Positions 44,833 to 53,946 of a DNA stretch of 64,000 nucleotides are shown piece after piece. The stretch is from Bacillus yapensis (GTDB taxonomy: Bacteria; Bacillota; Bacilli; Bacillales; Cytobacillaceae). The DNA lies in NCBI RefSeq assembly GCF_005280205.1, contig NZ_SUND01000014.1, positions 62,001-126,000 of the forward strand, in the 5' to 3' direction. Within the stretch, counting starts at the first letter, position 1; the number at the start of each line of letters is the position of its first letter. The position numbers and the translations under genes were made by a program. The notes under the pieces were generated by a model that was not told the DNA's origin, searched no databases, and was given only the letters and a program-made list of their open reading frames with translations.

Positions 44833-45424
44833 AATTGTCATTGCTGAAGATCAACGTATGCTACTTGGTGCCTTAGGCTCTCTACTTAGTTTAGAGCACG
44901 ACATGGAAGTGGTAGGAAAAGCATCCAATGGTGAGGAAGCGATAGCACTAGTTCATGAGCTTAAGCCCGATATATGTATTATGGACATTGAGATGCCAGG
45001 AAAAAGCGGTTTAGATGCTGCTGAGGAATTAAAGGGTCAAGGATGTGAGGTTGTTATTCTCACGACTTTTTCTCGAACCGGTTATTTTCAACGAGCATTA
45101 AAAGCTGGTGTAAAAGGGTATTTATTAAAAGATAGCCCGAGCGAGGAACTTGCGAATTCAATTCGAAACGTGATGTCAGGCAGAAGGGTGTATGCACCTG
45201 AATTAATGGATGACATGTATGCTGAAGATAACCCACTAACTGATCGAGAACTAGAAGTGCTCGAACTCGTCGCTGATGGTAGAAATACGAAGGAAATTGC
45301 AGAAGAGCTTAGTATTAAAACAGGTACGGTTCGGAATTATATTTCGACCATCCTAGACAAATTAGGTGTTACAAATCGGATAGAAGCAATTACCCACTTC
45401 AAAGAAAAAGGCTGGTTTAAATAA
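44825..45424 (+). CDS. desR: Response regulator DesR
   Basis: 199 residues, NarL/FixJ type. Receiver domain with Asp54 as phospho-acceptor (CIMDIEMPG), Lys in YLLKDSP, and a LuxR-type helix-turn-helix at the end (LTDRELEVLELVADG through NRIEAITHFKEKGW). Activates des in the phosphorylated state. Start TTG 44825 has GGAGGTGAGC upstream and lies inside the end of desK. Confidence 0.92.
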   Translation: MIRIVIAEDQRMLLGALGSLLSLEHDMEVVGKASNGEEAIALVHELKPDICIMDIEMPGKSGLDAAEELKGQGCEVVILTTFSRTGYFQRALKAGVKGYLLKDSPSEELANSIRNVMSGRRVYAPELMDDMYAEDNPLTDRELEVLELVADGRNTKEIAEELSIKTGTVRNYISTILDKLGVTNRIEAITHFKEKGWFK

Positions 45425-45498
45425 CTGGAAATTTTATGTATGATAAATCCCATTTAATGGCATACTACTCGGAAGAAACGATAAAAGGAGTTTATGCC

Positions 45499-45747
45499 AT
45501 GACAATAGAAATTGGAACAAAGTATCAGATTTCAAAAGAAATCAAAAGTATTTATAACTCAGCCGATACGTTAACGGTCACGAGACTGAACGGGGGAACC
45601 GTTCAATTTACTTTAGGTGATGGAAAGGGACATGGTTCCATGCCACTGCAGCATTTAGAGTATTTACTAAAACGAACTGAGCTAACCGAGGTAACGAATA
45701 AGAGAATGCTGTTAAAATCTGAGCAATCAGAAAAGGATATTGTATAG
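45499..45747 (+). CDS. Small hypothetical protein
   Basis: 82 residues from ATG 45499 (AAAGGAG, 8-base spacer); the longer in-frame start at 45436 has no ribosome site. Beta-rich centre (DTLTVTRLNGGTVQFTLGDGKGHGSMPLQHLEYLL) with a basic C-terminal end. I recognise no family. It lies 75 bases behind desR and before a terminator, so it may be co-transcribed with desKR. Confidence 0.6.
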   Translation: MTIEIGTKYQISKEIKSIYNSADTLTVTRLNGGTVQFTLGDGKGHGSMPLQHLEYLLKRTELTEVTNKRMLLKSEQSEKDIV

Positions 45748-45764
45748 GCGATATGTTGTTTTAA

Positions 45765-45797
45765 GAAAAGAGGCTCCGAACTAATCGGAGTCTTTTT
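45765..45797 (+). terminator. Intrinsic terminator
   Basis: GAGGCTCCGA and TCGGAGTCTTTTTT arms with a short loop and a T6 tail. Confidence 0.8.
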
Positions 45798-45963
45798 TAC
45801 TCCTTGTTTAATTAACAGAAAATTTTTATAAAACATGTTATAATAGATGAAGATATTGCCATTTTATTATTTTTACATAGGAGGTTGAAAGCGTTAACAA
45901 AACTATGTTTCGTTTAAAAATAGTAAATGTACAGATTACTAGGATTAAAGGGAGGCAAACACG

Positions 45964-47112
45964 ATGAGAGAAGTTGTGATAGTTGAGGCAGTGAGAACAC
46001 CGGTTGGAAAGAGAAAAGGATTATTGAGCAATGAGCGACCTGATGAGCTTGCAGCAAAGACATTGAAAGAACTTGTTAAACGCGCGGGCATTTCTCCAGA
46101 GCTTGTTGAGGATGTTATTTTGGGCTGTGTAGCCCAAGTTGAGGAACAAGGAGTGAACATCGCCCGTACTGCCGCTTTAATGGCTGGGTTTCCGATTGAG
46201 GTACCAGGTACTACAATCGATCGCCAATGTGGTTCTGGACAACAAGCGGTACATTTTGCCTCACAAGCGATTTTAAGTGGCGATATGGATATCGTCATTG
46301 CTGGTGGTGTGGAAAGCATGACGCGAGTTCCGATGGGCTCCACACGAAAAAATTCAAGCTGGAGTGAAGTGTTGACTTCTCGCTATGAGATGATTCACCA
46401 AGGCTTGTCTGCTGAGCGAATTGCTGAAAAATGGGAACTGACGAGACAAGAGCTTGATGAGTTCTCATTAGAAAGTCATCGCAGAGCTATTAAAGCTCAA
46501 GAGGAGGGCCGTTTTGATCGGGAGATCATGCCATTAGAAGTAACACTAGAGGACGGAACGAAAACGGTCGTTACGCAGGATGAAGGTCCAAGAAGAGGAA
46601 CATCATTAGAAAAGCTTGCAACACTTAAACCTGCTTTTACTGAGGATGGAAAAATTCATGCAGGAAATGCTAGTCAAATGAGTGATGGTGCTGCTGCTAT
46701 TTTATTAATGTCGCGAGAGAAGGCAGAAGAGCTTGGACTTAAACCTAGATTTAGAGTGGTTGCGCGAACCGTTGTTGGCTCTGACCCAACGTTAATGCTT
46801 ACGGGCCCAATCGAAGCTACGAAACGTGTGTTAAAAAGAGCCGGGCTTACGATTAGTGACATGGATACCTATGAGGTGAATGAAGCCTTCGCACCGGTTC
46901 CGATGGTGTGGCAAAGAGAATTAGAGGCTGACCTTGAAAAGCTCAATCCGAATGGTGGAGCGATCGCATTAGGACATCCGCTCGGTGCAAGTGGAGCTCG
47001 TGTGATGATTACGATGATGAGCGAGCTTGAGCGAAGCGGTGGTCGCTATGGACTTCAAGCCATTTGCGAAGGTGGCGGAATGGCGAACGCAACGATTATT
47101 GAGAGAATATAA
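45964..47112 (+). CDS. Acetyl-CoA acyltransferase (thiolase)
   Basis: 382 residues of the thiolase family. Acyl-accepting Cys89 in DRQCGSGQQAV, VESMTRVPMGS, the catalytic His in GAIALGHPLGASGAR, and the final Cys in CEGGGMANATI. Followed by a short-chain dehydrogenase 67 bases downstream, the common pairing of thiolase with a type-2 3-hydroxyacyl-CoA dehydrogenase in fatty-acid or branched-chain degradation. Direction (synthesis or breakdown) is not readable from sequence. Confidence 0.9.
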   Translation: MREVVIVEAVRTPVGKRKGLLSNERPDELAAKTLKELVKRAGISPELVEDVILGCVAQVEEQGVNIARTAALMAGFPIEVPGTTIDRQCGSGQQAVHFASQAILSGDMDIVIAGGVESMTRVPMGSTRKNSSWSEVLTSRYEMIHQGLSAERIAEKWELTRQELDEFSLESHRRAIKAQEEGRFDREIMPLEVTLEDGTKTVVTQDEGPRRGTSLEKLATLKPAFTEDGKIHAGNASQMSDGAAAILLMSREKAEELGLKPRFRVVARTVVGSDPTLMLTGPIEATKRVLKRAGLTISDMDTYEVNEAFAPVPMVWQRELEADLEKLNPNGGAIALGHPLGASGARVMITMMSELERSGGRYGLQAICEGGGMANATIIERI

Positions 47113-47126
47113 TTCTAGTAAAATAG

Positions 47127-47159
47127 TTCATGGCCCATCATATATTGATGGGCCATGAG
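47127..47159. other. Perfect intercistronic hairpin between thiolase and SDR
   Basis: CATGGCCCATCA (47129-47140) and TGATGGGCCATG (47146-47157), a 12-bp GC-rich stem with a 5-nt loop. No T run follows, so it is not a standard terminator; it may stabilise or attenuate the thiolase-SDR transcript or bind a protein as a palindrome. Confidence 0.7.
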
Positions 47160-47179
47160 CTACGGGAGGAGGATGTGTA

Positions 47180-47950
47180 ATGGATATACAGAATTCGGTT
47201 GCGATCGTGACAGGGGGAGCATCTGGACTTGGAGAAGCAACAGTTACTCGCATTGTGGAAAAGGGTGGTTTCGCGACCATTGTAGATTTATCAGAGGAAA
47301 AAGCAGCCGCACTAGTGGAAAAGCTAGGCTCTGACCGAGTCCACTTTGTTAAAACAAATGTGACGAGTGAAGAGGAAGTTAAGGTTGCGATTAATCAAAC
47401 GATTGAAAAGTTTGGGGCTGTTCATGTGTTAGTTAATTGTGCGGGAATTGGACTTGCTGAACGTGTCGTTGGCAAAGAAAAACCACATGATCTAGATAGA
47501 TTCGCAAAGGTTATCCAGGTGAATTTGATTGGGACATTTAATGTTATTCGATTGGTTGCTGAAAAGATGATTGCAAACACACCAAATGCTGAAGGTGAAC
47601 GAGGTGTCATTATTAATACAGCTTCTGCAGCAGCATACGAAGGACAAATTGGACAAGCTGCATACAGTGCCTCTAAGGGCGGAATTGTTGGAATGACACT
47701 GCCAATAGCACGTGAATTAGCCAAATACGGCATCCGAAATATGACGATTGCACCTGGGCTCATTGATACACCGTTGTTTGCCGGACTCCCTGATACAGCC
47801 CGGCAAGCTCTAGGAGCCATGGTTCCGTTCCCATCAAGGCTAGGGTATCCTTCTGAGTATGCCATGCTTGCTACAAGTATTATTGAAAATCCGATGCTAA
47901 ATGGGGAAACAATACGCCTTGACGGAGCGATTAGAATGCAACCGAAATAA
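47180..47950 (+). CDS. Short-chain dehydrogenase (3-hydroxyacyl-CoA dehydrogenase type-2-like)
   Basis: 256 residues. Cofactor motif TGGASGLGEA near residues 11-20, an acidic residue after beta-2 (VDLS) that favours NAD, NNAG-type VNCAGIG, catalytic Ser in NTASAAAYEG, and YSASKGG with Tyr and Lys. The sequence resembles HSD17B10-type 3-hydroxyacyl-CoA dehydrogenases, which fits the thiolase upstream. GGGAGGAGG lies before ATG 47180. Confidence 0.87.
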   Translation: MDIQNSVAIVTGGASGLGEATVTRIVEKGGFATIVDLSEEKAAALVEKLGSDRVHFVKTNVTSEEEVKVAINQTIEKFGAVHVLVNCAGIGLAERVVGKEKPHDLDRFAKVIQVNLIGTFNVIRLVAEKMIANTPNAEGERGVIINTASAAAYEGQIGQAAYSASKGGIVGMTLPIARELAKYGIRNMTIAPGLIDTPLFAGLPDTARQALGAMVPFPSRLGYPSEYAMLATSIIENPMLNGETIRLDGAIRMQPK

Positions 47951-48060
47951 TGAGGTACACTTATACTACCTTTCGAATAATTGTTCGAAATGATTGTAAT
48001 TGATTGCAACTTTTTCAACATAGAATTATGATCAAGACAAAATCATTTTAGGAGAGTCAT

Positions 48061-49431
48061 ATGGAGAGCTACGGATTATTAGTTTCGAAACAAAGAGATT
48101 TTTTTCATACAGATCGGACAAAAGAGATTTCGTTTAGAATTCAAGCACTTGAAACGCTCCGCAAAGCGATAAAGGAACGAGAGCAAGAGTTCATTGAGAG
48201 CTTGAAGCAAGATTTAAATAAATCGGAATTTGATGCTTATTCAACGGAAATAGGCATTGTATTAGAAGAGATTCGTTTTACTTTAAAGCATCTTTCTAAA
48301 TGGGCGAAGCCAAGAAGAGTGAAAACACCTGTGACCCACATTGGTTCGAAAAGCTATATTTATCCGGAGCCATACGGCGTCACCCTAATAATTGCTCCAT
48401 GGAATTATCCGTTCCAATTAGCGATTGCCCCATTGATCGGTGCGATTGCAGCGGGAAATTGTGCTGTATTAAAACCTTCAGAACTGACGCCAAAGACCTC
48501 ACATGTGATGGCAAAACTCATCAAAGAGAATTTCCCTGAAGAGTTCATCAAGGTCATTGAAGGTGGGGTCGAGACAAGCGAAGCCCTTTTAAAAGAGAAA
48601 TTTGATTACATCTTTTTTACAGGTAGTGTACCCGTTGGGAAAATTATTATGGAAGCGGCCTCTAAGCACTTAACGCCAGTTACATTAGAGTTAGGCGGGA
48701 AAAGTCCATGTATCGTTCATGAAGGCGCCAATGTAAAGATTGCGGCGAAAAGAATTGCTTGGGGCAAGTTTATGAATGCTGGTCAAACGTGTATTGCACC
48801 AGATTACTTGTTTGTCCACCAAAGTATTAAGGAAGAATTTTTGTCACAGTTAAAAGTAGCGGTTGCAGAACTCTATGGAGATGCTCCATTAGAGAATGAA
48901 AATTTTACGAAGATTGTCAGCGAAAGACATTTTAACCGTCTTCAAAGCTTTTTGAAAAATGGCACGGTATTTATAGGTGGAGAAACTCTCCCTGAACAGT
49001 TAAAGATGGTGCCAACGGTATTAACTGATATTTCATGGGATGATGCAATCATGGAGGACGAAATATTTGGTCCAATTCTACCTGTTCTTGAATACGACGA
49101 TTTGGCTGGGATTATCGATGAAATTAATAACCATCCAAAACCACTGGCACTGTATTTGTTTACTGAAAGTGAGACTGTACAGTCTTACGTATTAAATCGC
49201 GTCTCGTTTGGTGGAGGATGTATTAATGACACTGTTTATCACATTACGAGTCCGTATTTACCATTTGGTGGTGTGGGGAGCAGTGGTACTGGCGCCTATC
49301 ATGGAAAAGGAAGCTTTGATACGTTTTCCCATGAGAAAAGTGTCTTAAAGCAAACGACACTATTTGATATCCCGTTACGTTATCCTAATTTCAAAGATGG
49401 CCTAAAGTATATCAAGCTGTTCTTCAAGTAA
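48061..49431 (+). CDS. ywdH: Aldehyde dehydrogenase (YwdH-type, class 3)
   Basis: 456 residues, short class-3 ALDH form. NWNYPF-like APWNYPFQLAIAPL, GSVPVGK (near 189), ELGGKSPCIV with Glu (near 211), catalytic Cys in NAGQTCIAPDY (near 245), and a C-terminal hydrophobic stretch FKDGLKYIKLFF that may attach to the membrane as in fatty-aldehyde dehydrogenases. It oxidises aldehydes to acids with NAD(P). TAGGAGAG precedes ATG 48061. Confidence 0.88.
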   Translation: MESYGLLVSKQRDFFHTDRTKEISFRIQALETLRKAIKEREQEFIESLKQDLNKSEFDAYSTEIGIVLEEIRFTLKHLSKWAKPRRVKTPVTHIGSKSYIYPEPYGVTLIIAPWNYPFQLAIAPLIGAIAAGNCAVLKPSELTPKTSHVMAKLIKENFPEEFIKVIEGGVETSEALLKEKFDYIFFTGSVPVGKIIMEAASKHLTPVTLELGGKSPCIVHEGANVKIAAKRIAWGKFMNAGQTCIAPDYLFVHQSIKEEFLSQLKVAVAELYGDAPLENENFTKIVSERHFNRLQSFLKNGTVFIGGETLPEQLKMVPTVLTDISWDDAIMEDEIFGPILPVLEYDDLAGIIDEINNHPKPLALYLFTESETVQSYVLNRVSFGGGCINDTVYHITSPYLPFGGVGSSGTGAYHGKGSFDTFSHEKSVLKQTTLFDIPLRYPNFKDGLKYIKLFFK

Positions 49432-49436
49432 ATTGT

Positions 49437-49467
49437 AAGTCTCTCTAGTTTTTAGGGAGACTTTTTT
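49437..49467. terminator. Terminator shared by ywdH and the convergent membrane gene
   Basis: AGTCTCTCTA and TAGGGAGACT arms with a short T-rich loop; T7 tail on the + strand. Confidence 0.75.
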
Positions 49468-49900
49468 TCATCCATTGATATAAAGAATAGACGAGCCAGA
49501 GAAATGCGCTATAACCGAAGAAGGAATAGAAATGCTTCCAAGATGTGCTATGAATAAACAATCCAAGATCCTCTGCAACCCTTTCAAGGACTGACGCTAA
49601 TAAGCCAATTAGTACGATGAAGAGGAAAGTGTTCCTTTCAGTTAGCTTGTCACAAATATAGAGATAGAGAAGCACACCGAGTGGCAGAACAATTAACGTA
49701 AATGCGATATTTACTGAAAATATGGTAGGAAAAGGCCTGTATGGAAAAGAATAGAGCTCTTTTCCGACAAAAAATAAGTCTAAATACGTTCCAATGAGTG
49801 AGGCCAATAGCACGACTGGTAAAGCGTTAATCCAAAATTGATACGGCCTTTTTTGCGATGGCAGCGAGTTCGAGTCGTTCGAGTGTTTTACAGTATTCAT
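49445..49900 (-). CDS. CBO0543-like four-helix membrane protein
   Basis: 151 residues with four hydrophobic segments (about 26-44, 60-83, 90-108, 124-142). Layout and the Y-x-D-L-F motif resemble small membrane proteins named CBO0543 that occur in Firmicute spore formers; no function is known. ATG 49900 follows GGGGAG with a 7-base spacer, so the 74-base overlap with the upstream gene seems real. Confidence 0.65.
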   Translation of the reverse strand: MNTVKHSNDSNSLPSQKRPYQFWINALPVVLLASLIGTYLDLFFVGKELYSFPYRPFPTIFSVNIAFTLIVLPLGVLLYLYICDKLTERNTFLFIVLIGLLASVLERVAEDLGLFIHSTSWKHFYSFFGYSAFLWLVYSLYQWMKKSLPKN

Positions 49901-50966
49901 TTCTAATCTCCCCGTCTACGTCTTCTTTTGTTTCCAACAAATAATAGATGACTTTCCAGTTTTTAAACCAATCTCCAACTTCTGCAGATGTTTGTTTTCT
50001 ATTTTTCCACGCTGTTGTGAGCTGAGGGCTATAGAGCCGTTGTGACCCTGGAAGCAATTCGCAATCTTTGAATCTTCGTTTCCACACGGTACCAGGTAAT
50101 GCTTCCTCCACATCATTGAAAACGTCAGGCCAATAATCCTTTCTCGAACCAGTATGTGGAGTTGTAACAGCCCATTGTAAAATCCTCTCCTTACGTGCTT
50201 CATCTCCGAATAAAATTTGATATAGGCGTTTTCCAAGCATAATCCGTTCATGTAGCCTTTCAAATTGGTGAAGCGTTTCTCCTACTAAACTAATATGTTT
50301 CTCTGTTCTATATGGAAAGAGAATATGATTCATTGAAAGAATGTCCTGAAGTAGAAATTCCATCGAATCAAAAACTTCTTTTTTAAAAGTTGGGTGACGA
50401 ACTACACGTTTTTCTAAGTAGCTTTGTTCATTAATGACAAGAGCAATAGCTAATAGATAAGTATCGTGGTGTTTCCAAAATTCATTCCAAATTGTCTCCA
50501 TGAAGACGGATACTTGAAAAAACGGCAATAGGTGAAAGAGATTATGCCCCTTTTTTATGCTTTCTTCATAGAGGAGAAATTGGGGATAGGCATCTTGAAA
50601 GATTAGCCAATTTCCTCTTTCTAGGAAGGCAAAAAAGCTTTCGCGCTCCTTTTTTGAGAGTAATCTAGATAAGAGTCCGCCTTTTAAATCCGTCATATTC
50701 CAGCCGCCGTTACGAGAAACCATATGCCCCAAAAAGGCCCAATGAATTTCAGGGTGCTTAACATAAAAATCTAAGTAAGCTTTTGTTCGAGTTACGTTGT
50801 TTTTATTTAGTTCAATCGTCCGCTGTTGAATACTTTCGATTAATCTTTTCTCGTCTAGACTTAAAGGCCTGTCTAGCCAATTCTTGCGGTTCTTATTTTT
50901 CAATTCATTTTTAATGATTGCTAAAGATATCGGTAAGGCTGTTGTTTTTTTGTTGAATTTGCACAA
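49827..50966 (-). CDS. yppC: DUF2515 (YppC) family protein
   Basis: 379 residues, soluble, helical and aromatic-rich. Conserved blocks of the family include TRTKAYLDFYVKHPEIHWAFLGHMVSRNGGWNMTDLKGG and FLERGNWLIFQDAYPQFL. The function is unknown. TTG 50966 is preceded by AAGGAGG with a 9-base spacer. The 3' end overlaps the membrane-protein gene by 74 bases in a different frame. Confidence 0.78.
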   Translation of the reverse strand: MCKFNKKTTALPISLAIIKNELKNKNRKNWLDRPLSLDEKRLIESIQQRTIELNKNNVTRTKAYLDFYVKHPEIHWAFLGHMVSRNGGWNMTDLKGGLLSRLLSKKERESFFAFLERGNWLIFQDAYPQFLLYEESIKKGHNLFHLLPFFQVSVFMETIWNEFWKHHDTYLLAIALVINEQSYLEKRVVRHPTFKKEVFDSMEFLLQDILSMNHILFPYRTEKHISLVGETLHQFERLHERIMLGKRLYQILFGDEARKERILQWAVTTPHTGSRKDYWPDVFNDVEEALPGTVWKRRFKDCELLPGSQRLYSPQLTTAWKNRKQTSAEVGDWFKNWKVIYYLLETKEDVDGEIRNEYCKTLERLELAAIAKKAVSILD

Positions 50967-51052
50967 GCGCTCACGCCTCCTTAGGCGAATGCTTTACAGA
51001 AATAGTGAATATGTATGTAACGTGAAGTTATTTTTTTTCTGGAGTGATTAGA

Positions 51053-52930
51053 ATGAATCGACGTATCACAGATGGGATCGAGAGCCTGATTGAGCAATTA
51101 AAGAAAGACCAATCTTTTGATGGCTCCTGGAATTATCCGTTTGAAACTGGTATCTCTACGGATTGTTATATGATCATTTTATTAAGAACGTTAGAGATTG
51201 ATGATGAAAACTTAATTAAGGAATTAGTGCGGAGAATCATTAGTAAACAAGAGAAAAATGGTGCTTGGAAGCTATTTTATGATGAAGGAGATGGGAATGT
51301 TACAGCCACTTTAGAAGCCTATTATGCTCTCCTATACTCCGGTTATTTCGAAAAATCAGGAAAAAGATTGACGTCAGCTAGACGCTTTATTTTGAAAAAT
51401 GGTGGCATGGAAAAAGTACATATGTTCACCAAAATCATGTTAGCCATTACGGGTCAGTACAAATGGCCAAGTTTTTTCCCGATTCCCCTCGAATTTATCT
51501 TGTTACCTAACACTTTTCCAATTAATTTTTATCAACTATCGGTATACGGAAGAGCCAATTTGCTACCGATCATGATTCTTTCTGACAGCGAATTCCAAAT
51601 GAAAACAAAGAAAAGCCCAGATTTGTCTGACCTATACGTTCGTCAAAATGATGAGGAGCTTTTTCACGAAGAAGAGTGGCGTTCATTATACGGAACGATA
51701 AAATCAGGAATTGAGAGCTTACTAGAGATTCCAAGTCAATTGAAAGAACGTGCTAAGACGAAGGGAAAGCAATACATGCTAGCGCGGATTGAAAAGGATG
51801 GGACATTTTTTAGTTATTATAGTTCAACCTTTTTAATGATATTTGCATTAATAGCACTTGGGTATAAAACGACACATCCCGTCATAACGAGGGCTGTGAA
51901 TGGGCTAAAGTCGATGAAAACGACGATTGATGGCTGTACCCATATGCAGTACACAACCGCAAACGTCTGGAATACTTCTTTAATTAGCTATGCTTTACAG
52001 GATGCGGGAGTTTCTGGAGAAGAGTCCGTCATTGAAAAGGCGAACCACTATTTACTAAGGAAGCAGCATACTTTATATGGGGATTGGGTCGTTCATAATC
52101 CAAATAGCTTTCCTGGAGGGTGGGGCTTCTCGAATATTAATTCATTTAATCCAGATGTAGATGATACGACTGCAACCTTGAGATCAATCGCTCGGGATGC
52201 GATCCATAACCCAAGTTATCGTTCTTCCTGGGAAAGAGGGATGAAGTGGTTATTGTCGATGCAAAATGAGGATGGGGGATGGCCAGCTTTTGAAAAAAAT
52301 ACGAACAGTCCTCTCTTTAAGCTTCTGCCGATTGAAAAAGGCGATTTTATTTTAACGGACCCACCGACAGCTGATCTAACGGGAAGGACTCTGCAGTTTC
52401 TAGGTGATTATACGAATCTTTCAAGCACACATCCTTCTGTAAGGGCCGGGGTAGAGTCTATCTTAACCAAGCAAGAGAAGGATGGTTCATGGTATGGACG
52501 TTGGGGGATTTGCTATTTGTATGGAACTTGGGGTGCACTAACGGGCTTGAGAGCTGTTGGAATACAACCGGAACACCCAGCAATACGCAAGGCGAGTTCA
52601 TGGCTGCAGAGTGTGCAAAATGAAGATGGGGGATGGGGCGAATCCTGTAAGAGTGATAGTCAAAAAAAATATGTAGCACTTCCTGCTAGTACGCTCACGC
52701 ACACCGCTTGGGCTGTTGATGCTCTAATATCTGTATCAGATAAACCATCAAGAGCCATGAAGAAGGGAATTGAATTTTTGCTAGAGAATCTCGAGAAAAA
52801 GGATTGGACCACTGAATATCCAAAAGGACAAGGAATGGCAGGGGCTTTCTATATTCATTACCATAGTTACCGCTATGTCTTTCCATTATTGGCACTTGCT
52901 CATTACGATAGAAAATATGAAAAAAGCTAA
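51053..52930 (+). CDS. sqhC: Squalene-hopene-type cyclase, probable sporulenol synthase
   Basis: 625 residues. Several QW repeats (QNEDGGWG, QEKDGSWYGRWG) and the acid motif DVDDTT starting at Asp368, the protonating DxDD(T/A) of class II triterpene cyclases. In Bacillus the orthologue SqhC cyclises tetraprenyl-beta-curcumene to sporulenol found in spores; a squalene/hopene role is the alternative. ATG 53 of this stretch (51053) follows GGAGTGAT at 51041; the in-frame GTG 51044 overlaps that site. Divergent from yppC. Confidence 0.87.
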   Translation: MNRRITDGIESLIEQLKKDQSFDGSWNYPFETGISTDCYMIILLRTLEIDDENLIKELVRRIISKQEKNGAWKLFYDEGDGNVTATLEAYYALLYSGYFEKSGKRLTSARRFILKNGGMEKVHMFTKIMLAITGQYKWPSFFPIPLEFILLPNTFPINFYQLSVYGRANLLPIMILSDSEFQMKTKKSPDLSDLYVRQNDEELFHEEEWRSLYGTIKSGIESLLEIPSQLKERAKTKGKQYMLARIEKDGTFFSYYSSTFLMIFALIALGYKTTHPVITRAVNGLKSMKTTIDGCTHMQYTTANVWNTSLISYALQDAGVSGEESVIEKANHYLLRKQHTLYGDWVVHNPNSFPGGWGFSNINSFNPDVDDTTATLRSIARDAIHNPSYRSSWERGMKWLLSMQNEDGGWPAFEKNTNSPLFKLLPIEKGDFILTDPPTADLTGRTLQFLGDYTNLSSTHPSVRAGVESILTKQEKDGSWYGRWGICYLYGTWGALTGLRAVGIQPEHPAIRKASSWLQSVQNEDGGWGESCKSDSQKKYVALPASTLTHTAWAVDALISVSDKPSRAMKKGIEFLLENLEKKDWTTEYPKGQGMAGAFYIHYHSYRYVFPLLALAHYDRKYEKS

Positions 52931-52955
52931 AAGAGGGGACTTTTAGCTTTTAACA
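52920..52955. terminator. Bidirectional terminator between sqhC and the convergent gene
   Basis: AAAAGCTAAAAG and CTTTTAGCTTTT arms with a 6-nt loop. Confidence 0.75.
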
Positions 52956-53725
52956 ATTTTAGATGGATTATTAATCTTGTATGGAACAGGGTCTGAGATG
53001 ATAAATTCTTCTTCAACGTCTTTGCCGCTAGGAAGCTTCTTTTTCACGATTTTGCCGTCAAATTCAAGACTGACGCCAGGTGATAACTCAAATTTCTTTA
53101 ATGTTTTTGAATGACTGCACCAGGCAAGACCGATATCAATCGGATCTTCTTGTTCGATGCGCACATTCTCTAACACTACAACTTCATCGTTCTCTTCATT
53201 AAAATGATTCCAGCTATATGCGAATTGCTTCACGACTGCGGTAAAGTGGACTTTGTCTTCTGGTAATTCAATTTTCTTTGGCTTTTCTTTTTTCTCTTTC
53301 TTCGGCTTCGCTTCTTTTGTTTTAGGTTCCGCAGGAGCTGCTTTTTCTTCAACCGTTTTTGTTGGGACGGTTTCTGTCGGACTATTCTCTGATTCGGAAG
53401 TAACCAGTTTTGTGAAGCTCGGAGATTGCATTTCTTTTAAGTAGGCAGGATGAATACAGCTTAAATTCCCATCCTCAAATTCAATGATCACAGTGTAGTA
53501 GTCATCGGTTTTACCGTAGGTTTGATAACCGATGATCGTCACTTGACGTTGGAAGGTAGCTTCTTTGTACCAAAATTGTTTTTTGACCTCTTTTGTTGTG
53601 GAGAGACCCCATTCTCTAACCTTTTCAGCATAGTCTTCTTCATCTGCAAAAGTTTCATATGTACCAACAGGGGGTAGATAAGTAGTCTTATTTGAATCCT
53701 CTATATGTGGTAATGCATTTGCCAT
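52943..53725 (-). CDS. Hypothetical protein with Lys/Pro-rich linker
   Basis: 260 residues. A first globular part (about 1-105, with YKEATFQRQVTIIGYQTYG and YYTVIIEFEDGNLSCIHPAYL) is joined by a low-complexity Glu/Pro/Lys linker (about 110-155) to a second beta-rich part (about 158-260, VVVLENVRIEQEDPIDIGLAWCSHS). No signal peptide or membrane segment. I do not recognise a family. Start ATG 53725 has AAGGATG about 9 bases upstream. Confidence 0.7.
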   Translation of the reverse strand: MANALPHIEDSNKTTYLPPVGTYETFADEEDYAEKVREWGLSTTKEVKKQFWYKEATFQRQVTIIGYQTYGKTDDYYTVIIEFEDGNLSCIHPAYLKEMQSPSFTKLVTSESENSPTETVPTKTVEEKAAPAEPKTKEAKPKKEKKEKPKKIELPEDKVHFTAVVKQFAYSWNHFNEENDEVVVLENVRIEQEDPIDIGLAWCSHSKTLKKFELSPGVSLEFDGKIVKKKLPSGKDVEEEFIISDPVPYKINNPSKIVKS

Positions 53726-53946
53726 TGTTTGTCACATCCTTACTTCTTTTCTTTATCATAACCTTTTTCGATGTAACTTTAAAATACAATGACTAGAAAG
53801 TACTTTCAATCAAAAGTTTTAGATAAAACTCTAAAGTTAGAGACTGAATCCATAGAAGCATTTTAATTGTCCAAGCCATAAGATTTGGTAGAAATATGTT
53901 ATGATATACGTAATATTTAGAAAATTATATCAATGGAGGGAAATAT

